64,000 nt of DNA from positions 3,015,608 through 3,079,607 of the forward strand of contig NZ_CM001466.1 of assembly GCF_000231055.2 (NCBI RefSeq), written 5' to 3'. The position numbers and the translations under genes are program-made. The notes beneath the pieces are model-generated. The model searched no databases. It had not been told where the DNA came from and was given only the letters and a program-made list of their open reading frames with translations. The DNA comes from Saccharomonospora azurea NA-128 (GTDB taxonomy: Bacteria; Actinomycetota; Actinomycetes; Mycobacteriales; Pseudonocardiaceae). Positions 49,260 to 58,291 of this stretch are shown piece by piece; the stretch's first letter is position 1; every line of letters starts with the position of its first letter.

Positions 49260-50546
49260 ATGGACGCTGTGTCAAGTGTGTTGACCACGCAGACCGTCGT
49301 GGCCTTCGGTCTGGGGGCTTGCCTCGTCGGGCTGGTCACCGTCCTCGTCGCCGTCGTCAGACGCCGCAACCCGGGCGGAGCCGTCGACGAGGCCGTCCTC
49401 GACGCTGTCCGCTTCATGTCGGACTCGCCGCTCGAACTGCGGCGAGGGCTGAACCCGGACGCCGCCGACAGGATCACGTCGCGACTGCTGAGACTGTTGC
49501 GCTGTGTCGCGGTGGGCGTCACCGACCGCGACGGCAGCCTGCTGTCGTGGGACGGGGAGGCGAACGACCACTACGTCGACCTCGTCGATCCCATCGGGAC
49601 CGCGATCCGCAAGAAGCGGCACGAGATCGTGTCGCACAACAAGGTGCCCTGCAACCACAAGGGCACCTGCCGGATGCGCACGGCCGTGATCGTCCCGCTG
49701 ATCATCGAGGACAACACCGACGCGGTCCTCATCGTCGTCGGGCGCACGCGCGGGCGGGTGATCGTGCAGCTGGCGGAGGCCGTCTCGAAGTTCGTCACCA
49801 CGCAGCTGGAGGCCGCGCGTCTCGAACAGGCCCGGCACGAGCTGCAGCGGGCCGAGATCAAGGCGTTGCGGGCCCAGATCTCGCCGCACTTCGTCTACAA
49901 CGCGCTGAACACGATCTCGTCGCTGATCCGGACCGACCCGGAGGAGGCGCGGGAGCTGTTGCAGGACTTCGCGGACTTCACGCGGTACTGCTTCCGGGCG
50001 GAAGGCACCTACACCACCCTGTCGGACGAACTCCGCAACATCGATCGATACCTCACGATCGAGGGCGCCCGTTACGGCAGCAGGCTCAACGTCCGGCTCA
50101 AGATCGCTCCCGAGGTCCAGTCGGTCGTGGTGCCGTTCCTGCTCATCCAGCCGCTGGTGGAGAACGCCGTGAAGCACGGGATCGCGAACAAGCCCGGCGG
50201 CGGCACGGTGACGGTGGTGGCGCAGGACATCGGCAACGAGGCCGAGATCAGCGTCGAGGACGACGGGGTGGGCATGGATCCCGCCCTGCTGGAGGGGATG
50301 CGCAACTCCCGGAGCAGCGCGCACATCGGTCTCGCGGGCATCAACTACCGGATGCAGCAGGTCTACCACGACCGTTACTCGCTCATGGTCGAGACGGCGG
50401 TGGGCGCGGGCATGAAGGTGACCATGCGGGTGCCCAAGTTCGTGCGGGCGGTGCGGCCCGACATGCCCGGGTACGCCGAGAGCGAGCCCCCGACGGTGCG
50501 GCGTGCGGCGGTGCAGGCGAGGCCCGGCGCGGCCCTCGGATCGTGA
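49260..50546 (+). CDS. LytS-type (HisKA_7) sensor histidine kinase
   Basis: 428 residues. One N-terminal membrane helix (VVAFGLGACLVGLVTVLVAVV). A GAF-like region (about 50-190) has VPCNHKGTCRMRTAVIVPLI, with two Cys that could sense redox or metal. The kinase core begins EIKALRAQISPHFVYNALNTISSLI, His210 being the phospho-acceptor of the His_kinase family. The ATPase has PFLLIQPLVENAVKHGI and EDDGVGMD. The group includes YpdA/BtsS-like sensors of carbon sources. ATG 49260. The cognate LytTR regulator is two genes downstream, with an S49 peptidase between. Confidence 0.92.
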   Translation: MDAVSSVLTTQTVVAFGLGACLVGLVTVLVAVVRRRNPGGAVDEAVLDAVRFMSDSPLELRRGLNPDAADRITSRLLRLLRCVAVGVTDRDGSLLSWDGEANDHYVDLVDPIGTAIRKKRHEIVSHNKVPCNHKGTCRMRTAVIVPLIIEDNTDAVLIVVGRTRGRVIVQLAEAVSKFVTTQLEAARLEQARHELQRAEIKALRAQISPHFVYNALNTISSLIRTDPEEARELLQDFADFTRYCFRAEGTYTTLSDELRNIDRYLTIEGARYGSRLNVRLKIAPEVQSVVVPFLLIQPLVENAVKHGIANKPGGGTVTVVAQDIGNEAEISVEDDGVGMDPALLEGMRNSRSSAHIGLAGINYRMQQVYHDRYSLMVETAVGAGMKVTMRVPKFVRAVRPDMPGYAESEPPTVRRAAVQARPGAALGS

Positions 50547-50603
50547 CCGGCGACCGGGCCGCGAGAACGAACCGCGGGACGTGATGATCAGTACGCTGGA
50601 GTC

Positions 50604-51446
50604 ATGAGTCGCAAGGACACCCTGGTCTCCCGCATTCCCAAGCTGGGCGAGCGCGTCGAGCGCAAGGACGTCGTCTCCGTCGTCAAGCTCCACGGCGTGA
50701 TCACGCCGCAGGCGTCGCCGCTGTCGGCCCGCGGCTCCATCAACCTGGCCGCTGTGGAATCGGCGTTGAAGAGGGCGTTCTCCCACGAGCGGCTCCAGGC
50801 GGTGGCGTTGCAGATCAACTCGCCGGGTGGCGCGCCCACGCAGTCGGGTCTCGTCGCCGAGCGCATCCGCCAGCTGGCCGACGAGAAGGGGGTCCCGGTG
50901 CTCGCGTTCGCGGAGGACGTGGCCGCCTCCGGCGGGTACTGGCTCGCGTGCGCGGCCGACGAGATCTACGCCCACCGCACGTCGATGGTGGGGTCCATCG
51001 GCGTCATCTCGGGTTCGTTCGGCTTCGCGCAACTGCTGGAGCGCTTCGGTGTCGAGCGCAGGCTCTACACGGCGGGGGAGAACAAGTCCCGGCTCGACCC
51101 GTTCAGCCCGGAGAAGCCGGAGGACGTCGAGTGGCTGCGCTCGATGCACTCGCAGCTCCACGAGATGTTCGTCGACTGGGTGAAGCAGCGGCGTGGTGCT
51201 CGCCTGCGCGACTCGGAGGACCTGTTCTCGGGCGACATCTGGCTCGGGGCCAAGGCCGTGGAGCTCGGGCTCGTGGACGGCCTCGGCAACCTCCGCGACG
51301 TGGTCGAGAAGCGGTTCCCGGACGCCGAGATCACGGTCGCCGAGCCGAAGAAGCCTCTGCTCGCCCGACTCGGCATGGCCTCGCCCGCCGCCGCGGTGCT
51401 GCAGGCGTTGGAACACCGTGCGGCGTGGTCTCGCTTCGGTCTGTGA
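50604..51446 (+). CDS. S49-family peptidase (SppA-like, single-domain)
   Basis: 280 residues. S49 core: VVSVVKLHGVITPQ, LQINSPGGAPTQS, and the catalytic Ser in FAEDVAASGGYWLACAADEIYA. VGSIGVISGSFGFAQLLERFG and the general-base Lys in YTAGENKSRLDPFS are also visible. There is no signal peptide or membrane helix, so it is a cytosolic SppA/PfpI-like form (half-length, expected to be octameric). It sits between the histidine kinase and its regulator. ATG 50604 begins MSRKDTLVSRIPKLG. Confidence 0.92.
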   Translation: MSRKDTLVSRIPKLGERVERKDVVSVVKLHGVITPQASPLSARGSINLAAVESALKRAFSHERLQAVALQINSPGGAPTQSGLVAERIRQLADEKGVPVLAFAEDVAASGGYWLACAADEIYAHRTSMVGSIGVISGSFGFAQLLERFGVERRLYTAGENKSRLDPFSPEKPEDVEWLRSMHSQLHEMFVDWVKQRRGARLRDSEDLFSGDIWLGAKAVELGLVDGLGNLRDVVEKRFPDAEITVAEPKKPLLARLGMASPAAAVLQALEHRAAWSRFGL

Positions 51447-51529
51447 TCGATTTCGACTACGCTGAAGCGAACGGGTGGTGTCCGAATCGCCCGGCAGCGT
51501 AGTGGACAGAGACCCTTGCAAGCGGCAGG

Positions 51530-52357
51530 ATGCGTTTCACTGTGAGTGCTCCCCATGACACACCGAAGCTGCTCGTCCTCGCTGTCGACGACGAGCCGCA
51601 CGGTCTTGATCAGCTGAAGCACTGTCTTGAGGCGAACGCCTACGTCGGACGCGTGCTTCCGGCCGTCGACGCCTCCGAGGCGCTACGGCTTCTCGGTTCC
51701 GACGACGACCTCATCCGGGCGCGCAAGCACCGCGGCCTGCCGCCGGTGGACGCGGTGTTCGCGGACATCAACATGCCGGGGTTGTCCGGGATGGAGATGT
51801 CGCGGGTGTTCGCGTCGCTGAACCCCGCTCCGGTGCTCGTGTTCGTCACGGGCCACGCGGAGGAGGCGGTCGAGGCGTTCGACCTCGGTGCCGTCGACTA
51901 CGTGCTCAAACCCGCGCGGCAGGAGCGCATCGACAAGGCCGTGTCGCGCGTGGTCGAGAAGATCGAGGCGGCGTCGGGCCTGCGCAGGCCGTCGGAGCCC
52001 GAGCGGGACCGCGACAACGAGGTGATCCCCGTGGAACTCGCGGGCACCACCAAGCTCATCCCTCGCTCGTCGGTGCGCTGGGTGGAGGCGCAGGGCGACT
52101 ACGCACGGTTGTTCACCACCGAGGGCAGCCACCTCGTCCGGATCCCTCTGGCGCAGCTCGAGGAGAGGTGGGCCAAGGCCGGGTTCGTCCGCATCCACCG
52201 GTCGTTCCTCGTGGCGTTGCCGCTCATCACCGAGCTCCGCATGGGCCAGGGCGGCTACCAGGTCGTGATCGGCAACGAGGAGAAGGTCCTGCCCGTCAGC
52301 CGCCGGCACACGCGGGAGCTGAAGGACAAGCTGGTCGGTTCGTCGCGGTTGGGTTAG
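51530..52357 (+). CDS. LytTR-type response regulator
   Basis: 275 residues. Receiver domain (about 15-135): AVDDEPHGLDQL (acidic pair), phospho-acceptor Asp79 in DAVFADINMPGLSGMEM, VTGHAEEAVEAFDLGAVDYVLKP. LytTR DNA-binding domain (about 175-270): VRWVEAQGDYARLFTTEGSHLVR, GFVRIHRSFLVAL, VSRRHTRELKDKL. It binds direct repeats upstream of targets, which probably include the symporter gene just downstream. ATG 51530. It is the cognate of the LytS-like kinase at 49260, as in YpdAB/BtsSR-type systems. Confidence 0.93.
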   Translation: MRFTVSAPHDTPKLLVLAVDDEPHGLDQLKHCLEANAYVGRVLPAVDASEALRLLGSDDDLIRARKHRGLPPVDAVFADINMPGLSGMEMSRVFASLNPAPVLVFVTGHAEEAVEAFDLGAVDYVLKPARQERIDKAVSRVVEKIEAASGLRRPSEPERDRDNEVIPVELAGTTKLIPRSSVRWVEAQGDYARLFTTEGSHLVRIPLAQLEERWAKAGFVRIHRSFLVALPLITELRMGQGGYQVVIGNEEKVLPVSRRHTRELKDKLVGSSRLG

Positions 52358-52363
52358 CCGGCC

Positions 52364-52855
52364 GTGACCGACGACGACCTCTACAGCAGCGTCCAGGGCA
52401 TCCGGCAGCCGGATCCGACACTGGGCAAGAAGCCGTTGCCGTCGGAGACCGTGCGGCCGGCCGTCTCTCTGTCCACACCGGCGGAGCCTGCCGCCAAACC
52501 GCGCCGGCAGCGGGTCGTGCTCGCCGCGCCGCGGCGGATGTCGAGCGCGTCGATGCGCGCGCGCGTGGAGCTGGCCGAGCAGACCAGCTGGGGCAAGCTG
52601 CTCGTCAAGGATCTCGTGAAGGTGCAGTTGCGGGCGGGACTGCTGCTCTTCGGTCTCGTGGTCGTGGCGCTCGGTGTGTTGCCGCTGCTGTTCCACCACG
52701 CCCCGGAGCTCGCGGCCTGGCGGGTGATCGGTATCCCGCTGCCGTGGATCGTGCTGGGCATCCTGCCGTTTCCGCTGCTGTTCGGCGTCGGCCTGTGGTA
52801 CAACCGGCTGGCGGAGCGACACGAACGGGACTTCGTCGCGATGATCGAGAACTGA
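52364..52855 (+). CDS. Small membrane protein preceding a solute symporter
   Basis: 163 residues. A polar N-half (MTDDDLYSSVQGIRQPDPTL) is followed by a LYTS-linked basic stretch and two helices (LRAGLLLFGLVVVALGVLPLLF; IPLPWIVLGILPFPLLFGVGLW). Its place, immediately before an SSS-family symporter, is that of the DUF485-type small subunit in acetate permease operons. Sequence similarity to DUF485 is not obvious. GTG start at 52364, six bases after the regulator stop. Confidence 0.72.
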   Translation: MTDDDLYSSVQGIRQPDPTLGKKPLPSETVRPAVSLSTPAEPAAKPRRQRVVLAAPRRMSSASMRARVELAEQTSWGKLLVKDLVKVQLRAGLLLFGLVVVALGVLPLLFHHAPELAAWRVIGIPLPWIVLGILPFPLLFGVGLWYNRLAERHERDFVAMIEN

Positions 52856-52886
52856 CTTCCGTCGGCACAGGTAGCGAGGGCAGTCC

Positions 52887-54662
52887 GTGCAGCTGAACCC
52901 GTGGGCTCTCGTCGGTGTCGGGTTGGTGACGGCTGCGGCCTCCTACCTCGGTCGCCGCACGTCGCAGTTCGCGCGGCCCACCGACGACTTCCTCGTCGCA
53001 CGTCGCATGGTGCGGTCGAGGCGCAACGCGTCCGCGATCTCCGGCGAGTACCTCTGCGCCGCGTCGGTCCTCGGGGTGTCGGGCCTGGTTCTCAAGGACG
53101 GCGCCGACGCGCTCTGGTACCCCATCGGGTTCACCGCGGGTTTCCTCGCGCTCGGGGTCTTCGTGGCGGCGCCGCTGCGTCGTTCGGGCGCCTACACGAT
53201 CCCGGACTTCGTGGAGGCGCGGCTGGGGTCCGCGGGGCTGCGCCGGACGTCGACGTGCTTCGTGCTGGCACTGGGGCTCGTGTACCTCGTGCCGCAGTTG
53301 CAGGGGGTCAACCTGGCTCTCACGGCGATCGCGCCGGGCGCCGAGGCGTGGTGGGGCCCGGTGGCCGTGATCGTGCTGCTCGTGGTCAACATCGTGTGGG
53401 GCGGGATGCGCGCGGCCACGCTCGTGCAGGCGTTCCACCACTGGATCAAGCTGTTCGCGCTGGCCATCCCCGCGTTCTTCCTGTGTGCGGTCTTCCTCGG
53501 CAGCGGAGGGTCGGGTGCGACGGGCGGCCTCGGTGACGAGGCCCCGCCGGAATTCACGGAGGAGACCACGGTCACGGTGCGCACCGACGTCGTCCTGCAC
53601 GTCGGGGAGCCCACGACGGTGCACGCACTCGACCGGGAACCGGCCGGGCCGCGCCTGTGGTCGCCGGGAGTCGACTACCCCGTGCGGGAGGGCGAGCGGC
53701 TGCTGTTCCCGGCGGCGTCGGACGTCCCCGTGGTGAGCGACGCGGCGACCGACAACGCGAGCTGGCTCCGCCCCACCGAGGACGGCGACGAGGTGTGGTG
53801 GACCTACTCGGTGATCGTGGCGACGTTCCTCGGCACGATGGGACTGCCGCACGTGCTGGCCCGCTTCTACACCAATCCCGACGGGCGGGCGGCGCGGCGC
53901 ACCACCGTGCAGGTGCTGCTCCTGGTCGGGCTGTTCTACCTCTTCCCGATCCTGTTGGGGGCGCTGTCCCGCCTGTACGTGCCGGAGTTGCTGGTGACCG
54001 GCGAGACCGACGCGGCGGTGTTGCGGGTGCCGACGGCCATGCTGCCCGGGGTTGCGGGGCAGTTGGTCGTCGCGGTGCTCGCGGCCGGGGCGTTCACGGC
54101 GTTCGTGTCGACGTCGTCGGGACTGCTCGTCAGCGTCGCGGGCATGGTCGCCACCGACCTGTTGTGGAACAGGACCCGCGACTTCGCGATCGCCGTCGTG
54201 GTCGTCGCGGGTGTGGCGACGGCGGGTGCGGTCGTACTCCCGCTCGACGACCTCGTGCACACGGTGGGGTTGGCGTTCGCGCTCGCGGCGTCGACGTTCT
54301 GCCCGCTGCTGCTGCTCGGTATCTGGTGGCGGCGGCTGACCTGGGTCGGCGCGCTGCTGGGGATGCTGGTCGGCGGTCTGGGAGTGCTGACCGCCATCGG
54401 TTTCCACGTCGCGAGCCGGTTGACCGGGATGGACGTGCCGTGGTTCGTCACCCAGCCCGCCCTGCTGACCGTGCCGGCCGCGCTGCTCACCACGGTGATC
54501 GTGAGCCTCGCGACCGCTCGCCGGGTGCCCGGGGACGTCGACGTGGTGATGCTCCAGCTGCACGCGCCCGACCACCTGGGCTTCATGCGCGACGGGAGCA
54601 CGCGGTCGAGGAGCGGCGGTGCCCTCGATGCCGACGCGAGTGGCAGGCACCGCAGCCTGTGA
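52887..54662 (+). CDS. Sodium/solute symporter (SSS family, ActP-like)
   Basis: 591 residues, about 13 helices. Family signatures include RRTSQFARPTDDFLVARRMV, SGEYLCAASVLGVSGLVL, YPIGFTAGFLALGVFVAAPLRRSGAYTIPDFVEARLG, HVLARFYTNPDGRAARRTT and GAFTAFVSTSSGLLVSVAGMVATDLL. A ~100-residue extra loop (about 205-310) contains charged, non-membrane sequence. The closest family is the ActP/MctC monocarboxylate (acetate, pyruvate, propionate) carriers. GTG 52887. Its linkage with LytS/LytTR suggests induced uptake of a short carboxylate. Confidence 0.88.
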   Translation: MQLNPWALVGVGLVTAAASYLGRRTSQFARPTDDFLVARRMVRSRRNASAISGEYLCAASVLGVSGLVLKDGADALWYPIGFTAGFLALGVFVAAPLRRSGAYTIPDFVEARLGSAGLRRTSTCFVLALGLVYLVPQLQGVNLALTAIAPGAEAWWGPVAVIVLLVVNIVWGGMRAATLVQAFHHWIKLFALAIPAFFLCAVFLGSGGSGATGGLGDEAPPEFTEETTVTVRTDVVLHVGEPTTVHALDREPAGPRLWSPGVDYPVREGERLLFPAASDVPVVSDAATDNASWLRPTEDGDEVWWTYSVIVATFLGTMGLPHVLARFYTNPDGRAARRTTVQVLLLVGLFYLFPILLGALSRLYVPELLVTGETDAAVLRVPTAMLPGVAGQLVVAVLAAGAFTAFVSTSSGLLVSVAGMVATDLLWNRTRDFAIAVVVVAGVATAGAVVLPLDDLVHTVGLAFALAASTFCPLLLLGIWWRRLTWVGALLGMLVGGLGVLTAIGFHVASRLTGMDVPWFVTQPALLTVPAALLTTVIVSLATARRVPGDVDVVMLQLHAPDHLGFMRDGSTRSRSGGALDADASGRHRSL

Positions 54663-54705
54663 CGGTTCACGGGCATCGCACGAGGCAGCATGCGACGATG
54701 AGGCC

Positions 54706-55056
54706 GTGAACCACTCCGATGTACCCACGGTCTCGGTCGAGCAGCTTTCGACGAGCGACGCCGTGTTGCTCGACGTGAGGGAATCCGACGAGTGGGCGGC
54801 GGGCCACGCGCCCTCCGCCGTCCACATCCCGCTGGGCGATCTGCCCGCACGTGCGGGTGAGCTCGCGGAGCTCGCCGCCGACCGGCCCGTCTACGTCGTC
54901 TGCCGCACCGGTGGCCGATCGGCGCGGGCGGTGGCCTGGTTGAACGCCGCGGGCGTCGTCGACGCCGTCAACGTCGCGGGTGGCATGAAGACGTGGCACG
55001 TCCAGGGCCGTCCGCTGGTCGGTGAGCACACGGACGTGCCGCCAGAGGTGCTGTGA
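54706..55056 (+). CDS. Single-domain rhodanese
   Basis: 116 residues. Rhodanese fold with VLLDVRESDEWAAGHAPSAVHIPLGDL and the active-site loop VCRTGGRSARA, the Cys holding a persulfide. NVAGGMKTWHVQGRPLV closes the domain. A cytosolic sulfurtransferase. GTG 54706 begins MNHSDVPTVSVEQL. Its stop lies 19 bases before the next gene. No sulfur-pathway gene adjoins. Confidence 0.92.
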   Translation: MNHSDVPTVSVEQLSTSDAVLLDVRESDEWAAGHAPSAVHIPLGDLPARAGELAELAADRPVYVVCRTGGRSARAVAWLNAAGVVDAVNVAGGMKTWHVQGRPLVGEHTDVPPEVL

Positions 55057-55075
55057 GACGCGAGGTCGGGCGCGC

Positions 55076-56032
55076 GTGACTCGTCCACCGGCCGCTCCGT
55101 GGGGGCCTGCTCCGGGACACCGGGGCGGGCAGCACTCGCGCGTTCCGGTGCGGTGGGTCGCCTTGCCGCCGGGCGAGGGCCGTCCGCGCATCGGTGACGA
55201 CCGCCGGGCTCGCGCACCGTACTCGGGCCCGCCCGCCTACGACTCCGTACCGCGCTGGGGCTTCCCGCACGTGGTGTGGCGTTGGCCGACGGCCGTGCAG
55301 GGCACGAGCGCGGCCACACCGGTGCCGTCCCAGCGACTGCTGCTCATCGCCCGCAACGCCGTGGCCGTGCTGTGGACCGTCGTCGGCCTGGCGGGTGTGG
55401 CGGCGGGCGCGGAGCTCTGGCGTTACGTCCTGCTGGTACTGAGCCGCGATCGGGCGTTGTCCCCGTCCGTGGTGGGTGCCTCCGACGCCCTGGTGCTGAC
55501 GTTCTCGCTGCTGACCTTCGTGGTGTCGGCGTTCGCGCTCGCCGTGTCGGTGTGGTGGCTGCTCGTGGCGCGGCGAGCCGCCGCGGACGAGGCCGGGCAG
55601 GAGCCGCCGCGTTCGACCGCGCAGGTGCTGGTCGGCCTGCTGGTGCCCGGCCTGAACCTGGCGATGGCGGGCTCGATCCTCGCCGAGCTCGAACACGCCG
55701 CGATCCGCAGGCCCGCGAACCGCCGACCGACCCCGTCGCGGTTGGTGCTGGCGTGGTGGGCGGCGTGGGTCGCGAACGCGGTGCTGCTGACGCTCACCCT
55801 GGTGTGGCGGGCCCGCGACGGGGTGCAGGCCCAGGTCGACGCGGTGTTCCTGACGGCGCTCACCGATCTTGCCGCCGTGCTGCTCGCGGTGCTCACGCTG
55901 CAGGTCGTCCGGCGGTTCACCCGCCTGCTGGCGCCGATGGAGGAGCAGTTCGTCCGGCCGCTGCGCGTCGTGCGCGTCGAGGGGGCGCCGGAGTTGCCCC
56001 GGCGTCCCCGTCCGTCGACGGCGTCCCGCTGA
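55076..56032 (+). CDS. DUF4328 membrane protein
   Basis: About 318 residues. A long Pro/Arg/Gly-rich N-terminus (to ~100: GFPHVVWRWPTAVQGTSAATP) is followed by four helices (ARNAVAVLWTVVGLAGVAAG; LTFSLLTFVVSAFALAVSVWWLL; a third around VLVGLLVPGLNLAMAG; and FLTALTDLAAVLLAVLTLQVV). The VPGLNLAMAGSILAELEHAA and SRLVLAWWAAWVANAVL segments are DUF4328 hallmarks. GTG 55076 gives a start that fits; the function is unknown. It is convergent with the P450 gene. Confidence 0.82.
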   Translation: MTRPPAAPWGPAPGHRGGQHSRVPVRWVALPPGEGRPRIGDDRRARAPYSGPPAYDSVPRWGFPHVVWRWPTAVQGTSAATPVPSQRLLLIARNAVAVLWTVVGLAGVAAGAELWRYVLLVLSRDRALSPSVVGASDALVLTFSLLTFVVSAFALAVSVWWLLVARRAAADEAGQEPPRSTAQVLVGLLVPGLNLAMAGSILAELEHAAIRRPANRRPTPSRLVLAWWAAWVANAVLLTLTLVWRARDGVQAQVDAVFLTALTDLAAVLLAVLTLQVVRRFTRLLAPMEEQFVRPLRVVRVEGAPELPRRPRPSTASR

Positions 56033-56041
56033 CCGCCGCCG

Positions 56042-57208
56042 CTACGTCGTCACCGACAGCCGGTCGAGCCCCCGGATCACGAACTCGGCGCGTCGTGGTG
56101 GCGTCTCGGCCTCCCGGAGCTCGGGGAGGCGCCGGGTGAGGGCGGTGAGCGCCGCCGCGATCTCGATGCGCGCCAGCGGAGCGCCGAGGCAGTAGTGCAC
56201 GCCACCGCCGAAACCGAGGTGGGGATTGGGGCTGCGGCCGATGTCGAGGGTGTCCGGGGCGTCGAAGACCTCCGGGTCGCGCGCGGCCGCACCGAGCAGG
56301 GCCGCGATCTTCTCGCCCTCGGCGACGCGGTGTCCGGCGATCTCCACGTCGGTCGTCGCGGTGCGCTCGAACAGCTGCAGCGGGGAGTCGTAGCGGATGA
56401 GTTCCTCGGTGGCGGTGTCCGCGAGCGACGGGTCCCGCACCAGGCGCTCCCACTGGTCGCGGTGGGTCAGCAGGGCGTGGACGCCGTTGCCGATGACGTT
56501 CACGGTGGCCTCGTGGCCCGCCATGAGCAGCAGCACCGCCGTGGCCACCACTTCGTCGCCGGTGAGGTCGCTCGCGATGAGGTGGCTGAGCAGGTCGTCA
56601 CCGGGGTGTGCGGCGCGGTGGTCGGCCAGCGCGCGCAGGTAGTCGGCGAATTCGGTGGCGGCCGCCTCGGCCTCCCGCCGCCGCGGCTCGGGCAGCCCGT
56701 ACTCGTACATCTTGACGATCGCGTTGCTCCACGCGACCAGCATCGGGCCGTCGTCCTCCGGCACACCCAGAAGCTCGGCGATCACGGCGACGGGCAGGGG
56801 CTGGGCGAGGTGTTCCAGCAGGTCGGCCTGGCCGTCCTCGGCGATGCGGTCGGCAAGCGTCGCGACCATGCGGTCGGCGAGTGCCTCCACCGCCGGACGC
56901 AACCGCTCGACGTGCCCGCGGGCGAAGGCCGACGACACCAGCCTGCGCAGCCGGGTGTGCGCGGGCGGTTCGTTCTCCAGCAACGAGTTGCGGTGCAGCA
57001 TGTTGAACGACGCGAACTGCTCCACCGGGGTCGCGTCCTGCCACAGGCGGCCGAGCCTGCGGTCACGCAGCACGGCGGAGGCCGAGGCGTGGGACACGGC
57101 GACGAACAGACCGAGGCCGTCGTGCCGGTGCACGGGCCCGCGCGAGCGGAGCTCGGCGAACACGGGATAGGGGTCGGCGAGGAAACGCGGATCACGCGGG
57201 TCGAACAC
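56042..57208 (-). CDS. Cytochrome P450
   Basis: 388 residues, complete bacterial class I P450. The I-helix reads LLLMAGHEATVNVIGNG (AGxxxT), the K-helix ELIRYDSP (ExxR), and the heme loop FGGGVHYCLGAPLARIE with the Cys ligand. SLLENEPPAHTRLRRLVSSAF is the C-helix HTRLR motif. It needs an external ferredoxin and reductase; none is adjacent. ATG 57208 begins MFDPRDPRFLADPYPVFAEL. Substrate cannot be told. It could serve secondary metabolism, but no cluster surrounds it. Confidence 0.95.
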   Translation of the reverse strand: MFDPRDPRFLADPYPVFAELRSRGPVHRHDGLGLFVAVSHASASAVLRDRRLGRLWQDATPVEQFASFNMLHRNSLLENEPPAHTRLRRLVSSAFARGHVERLRPAVEALADRMVATLADRIAEDGQADLLEHLAQPLPVAVIAELLGVPEDDGPMLVAWSNAIVKMYEYGLPEPRRREAEAAATEFADYLRALADHRAAHPGDDLLSHLIASDLTGDEVVATAVLLLMAGHEATVNVIGNGVHALLTHRDQWERLVRDPSLADTATEELIRYDSPLQLFERTATTDVEIAGHRVAEGEKIAALLGAAARDPEVFDAPDTLDIGRSPNPHLGFGGGVHYCLGAPLARIEIAAALTALTRRLPELREAETPPRRAEFVIRGLDRLSVTT

Positions 57209-57247
57209 GTCGCAGAGCGTAGATCGCCCGGTCGCGGGAGTCGAGGG

Positions 57248-57835
57248 TCAGACCGCGCGGGGGCTCGGCCACTCCGGGGCGAGCATCGAGAAGAGCACCG
57301 AGTCGCGCCAGCCCCCGCTGACGCGGACGTGGTCGCGCAACACGCCCTCGCGCGTGAACCCGAGGCGTTTCACGAGCGCGAGCCCCGCTCGGTTGTCGGG
57401 GCCCACAGCGGCGGTCACCCGGTGCAACCGCAGCGTCCCGAACGCGAAGTCCAGCAGGGTCCGGACGGCGTCCCCGGCGTATCCGCGGCCCTGATGGGCG
57501 TGGGCGATGGCGTAGACGAGACGGCCGGAGTGCTCGTTGGTGCGTTGCAGCCTGGTGAATCCGACGGCCTTGTCCACATCGGCGGCGCTCTCCGGCTGAA
57601 GCGGAGTGATCGCGAGGTAGTACTCGCTGCGCGGGCGCTGCTGGGCCCGCTCGACGATGGTGCGGAGCAGTTCCTGCGCCTGTTCCTCGTTGCGGGTGTT
57701 GAACGACAGGAAGTGGGTGACGCGGTCGTCCCCGACCACTCCGCGCACCCCGTCGAGGTCGGCGAGAGTGAACTCGCGCAGGCGGACCCTGTGGCCGCTC
57801 AGTGCGACCGGTCCTTCGTCGTGCCGAGTCGTCAC
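57248..57835 (-). CDS. GNAT acetyltransferase (RimJ/RimL-like)
   Basis: 195 residues. The GNAT fold shows RVRLREFTLADLDGV, RLVYAIAHAHQGRGYAGDAVRTLLDFAF (acetyl-CoA loop Q-G-R-G-Y-A) and TAAVGPDNRAGLALVKRLGFTREGVLRDHVRV, the RimJ/RimL ending. Likely acetylates an N-terminus or amine. GTG 57835; only 24 bases from the divergent cutA start, so they share a promoter. Confidence 0.9.
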   Translation of the reverse strand: MTTRHDEGPVALSGHRVRLREFTLADLDGVRGVVGDDRVTHFLSFNTRNEEQAQELLRTIVERAQQRPRSEYYLAITPLQPESAADVDKAVGFTRLQRTNEHSGRLVYAIAHAHQGRGYAGDAVRTLLDFAFGTLRLHRVTAAVGPDNRAGLALVKRLGFTREGVLRDHVRVSGGWRDSVLFSMLAPEWPSPRAV

Positions 57836-57859
57836 GTCATCCAGGCTAGCCTCGAAAGC

Positions 57860-58186
57860 ATGATCTCGGAACATCTCGTCGTGTCGACGACGACGGATTC
57901 GGAATCGGCCGCGCGTGACCTCGCCGCGGGGGCCGTCGAGGCGCGGCTGGGCGCGTGTGCCCAGATCGTCGGACCGATCACCAGCGTGTACCGCTGGGAA
58001 GGGCGGGTCAACACCGACGCGGAGTGGCGCATCGAGGTCAAGACGGCCGCCGACCGGGTCGACGAGCTGGTGGAACACCTGAAACGCCACCACAGCTACG
58101 ACGTCCCGGAGGTCGTGGTGACCCCGATCGTCGGAGGCAGCGAGGACTACCTGTCGTGGGTGGTGGACGAGACCCGCAAGGCCTGA
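57860..58186 (+). CDS. cutA: CutA1-family divalent-ion tolerance protein
   Basis: 108 residues. Trimeric CutA fold: HLVVSTTTDSESAARDLA, RLGACAQIVGPITSVYRWEGRV, EWRIEVKTAADRVDELVEHLKRHHSYDVPEVVVTPIVGGSEDYLSWV. The ACAQI and SYDVPEV motifs are diagnostic. It is linked to metal tolerance and nitrogen-signal-like trimer folds; the exact role is unknown. ATG 57860, divergent from the GNAT gene. Confidence 0.95.
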   Translation: MISEHLVVSTTTDSESAARDLAAGAVEARLGACAQIVGPITSVYRWEGRVNTDAEWRIEVKTAADRVDELVEHLKRHHSYDVPEVVVTPIVGGSEDYLSWVVDETRKA

Positions 58187-58291
58187 GAATGCGGCGCGGG
58201 CGTCACTCGCGCGGGGCGGCCCCGTCACGCCTAGTCTGGATTCGGGTCGAGTAGCGTCGAGCCAACCGAAACACGCAGGAGGGCGGCAACC

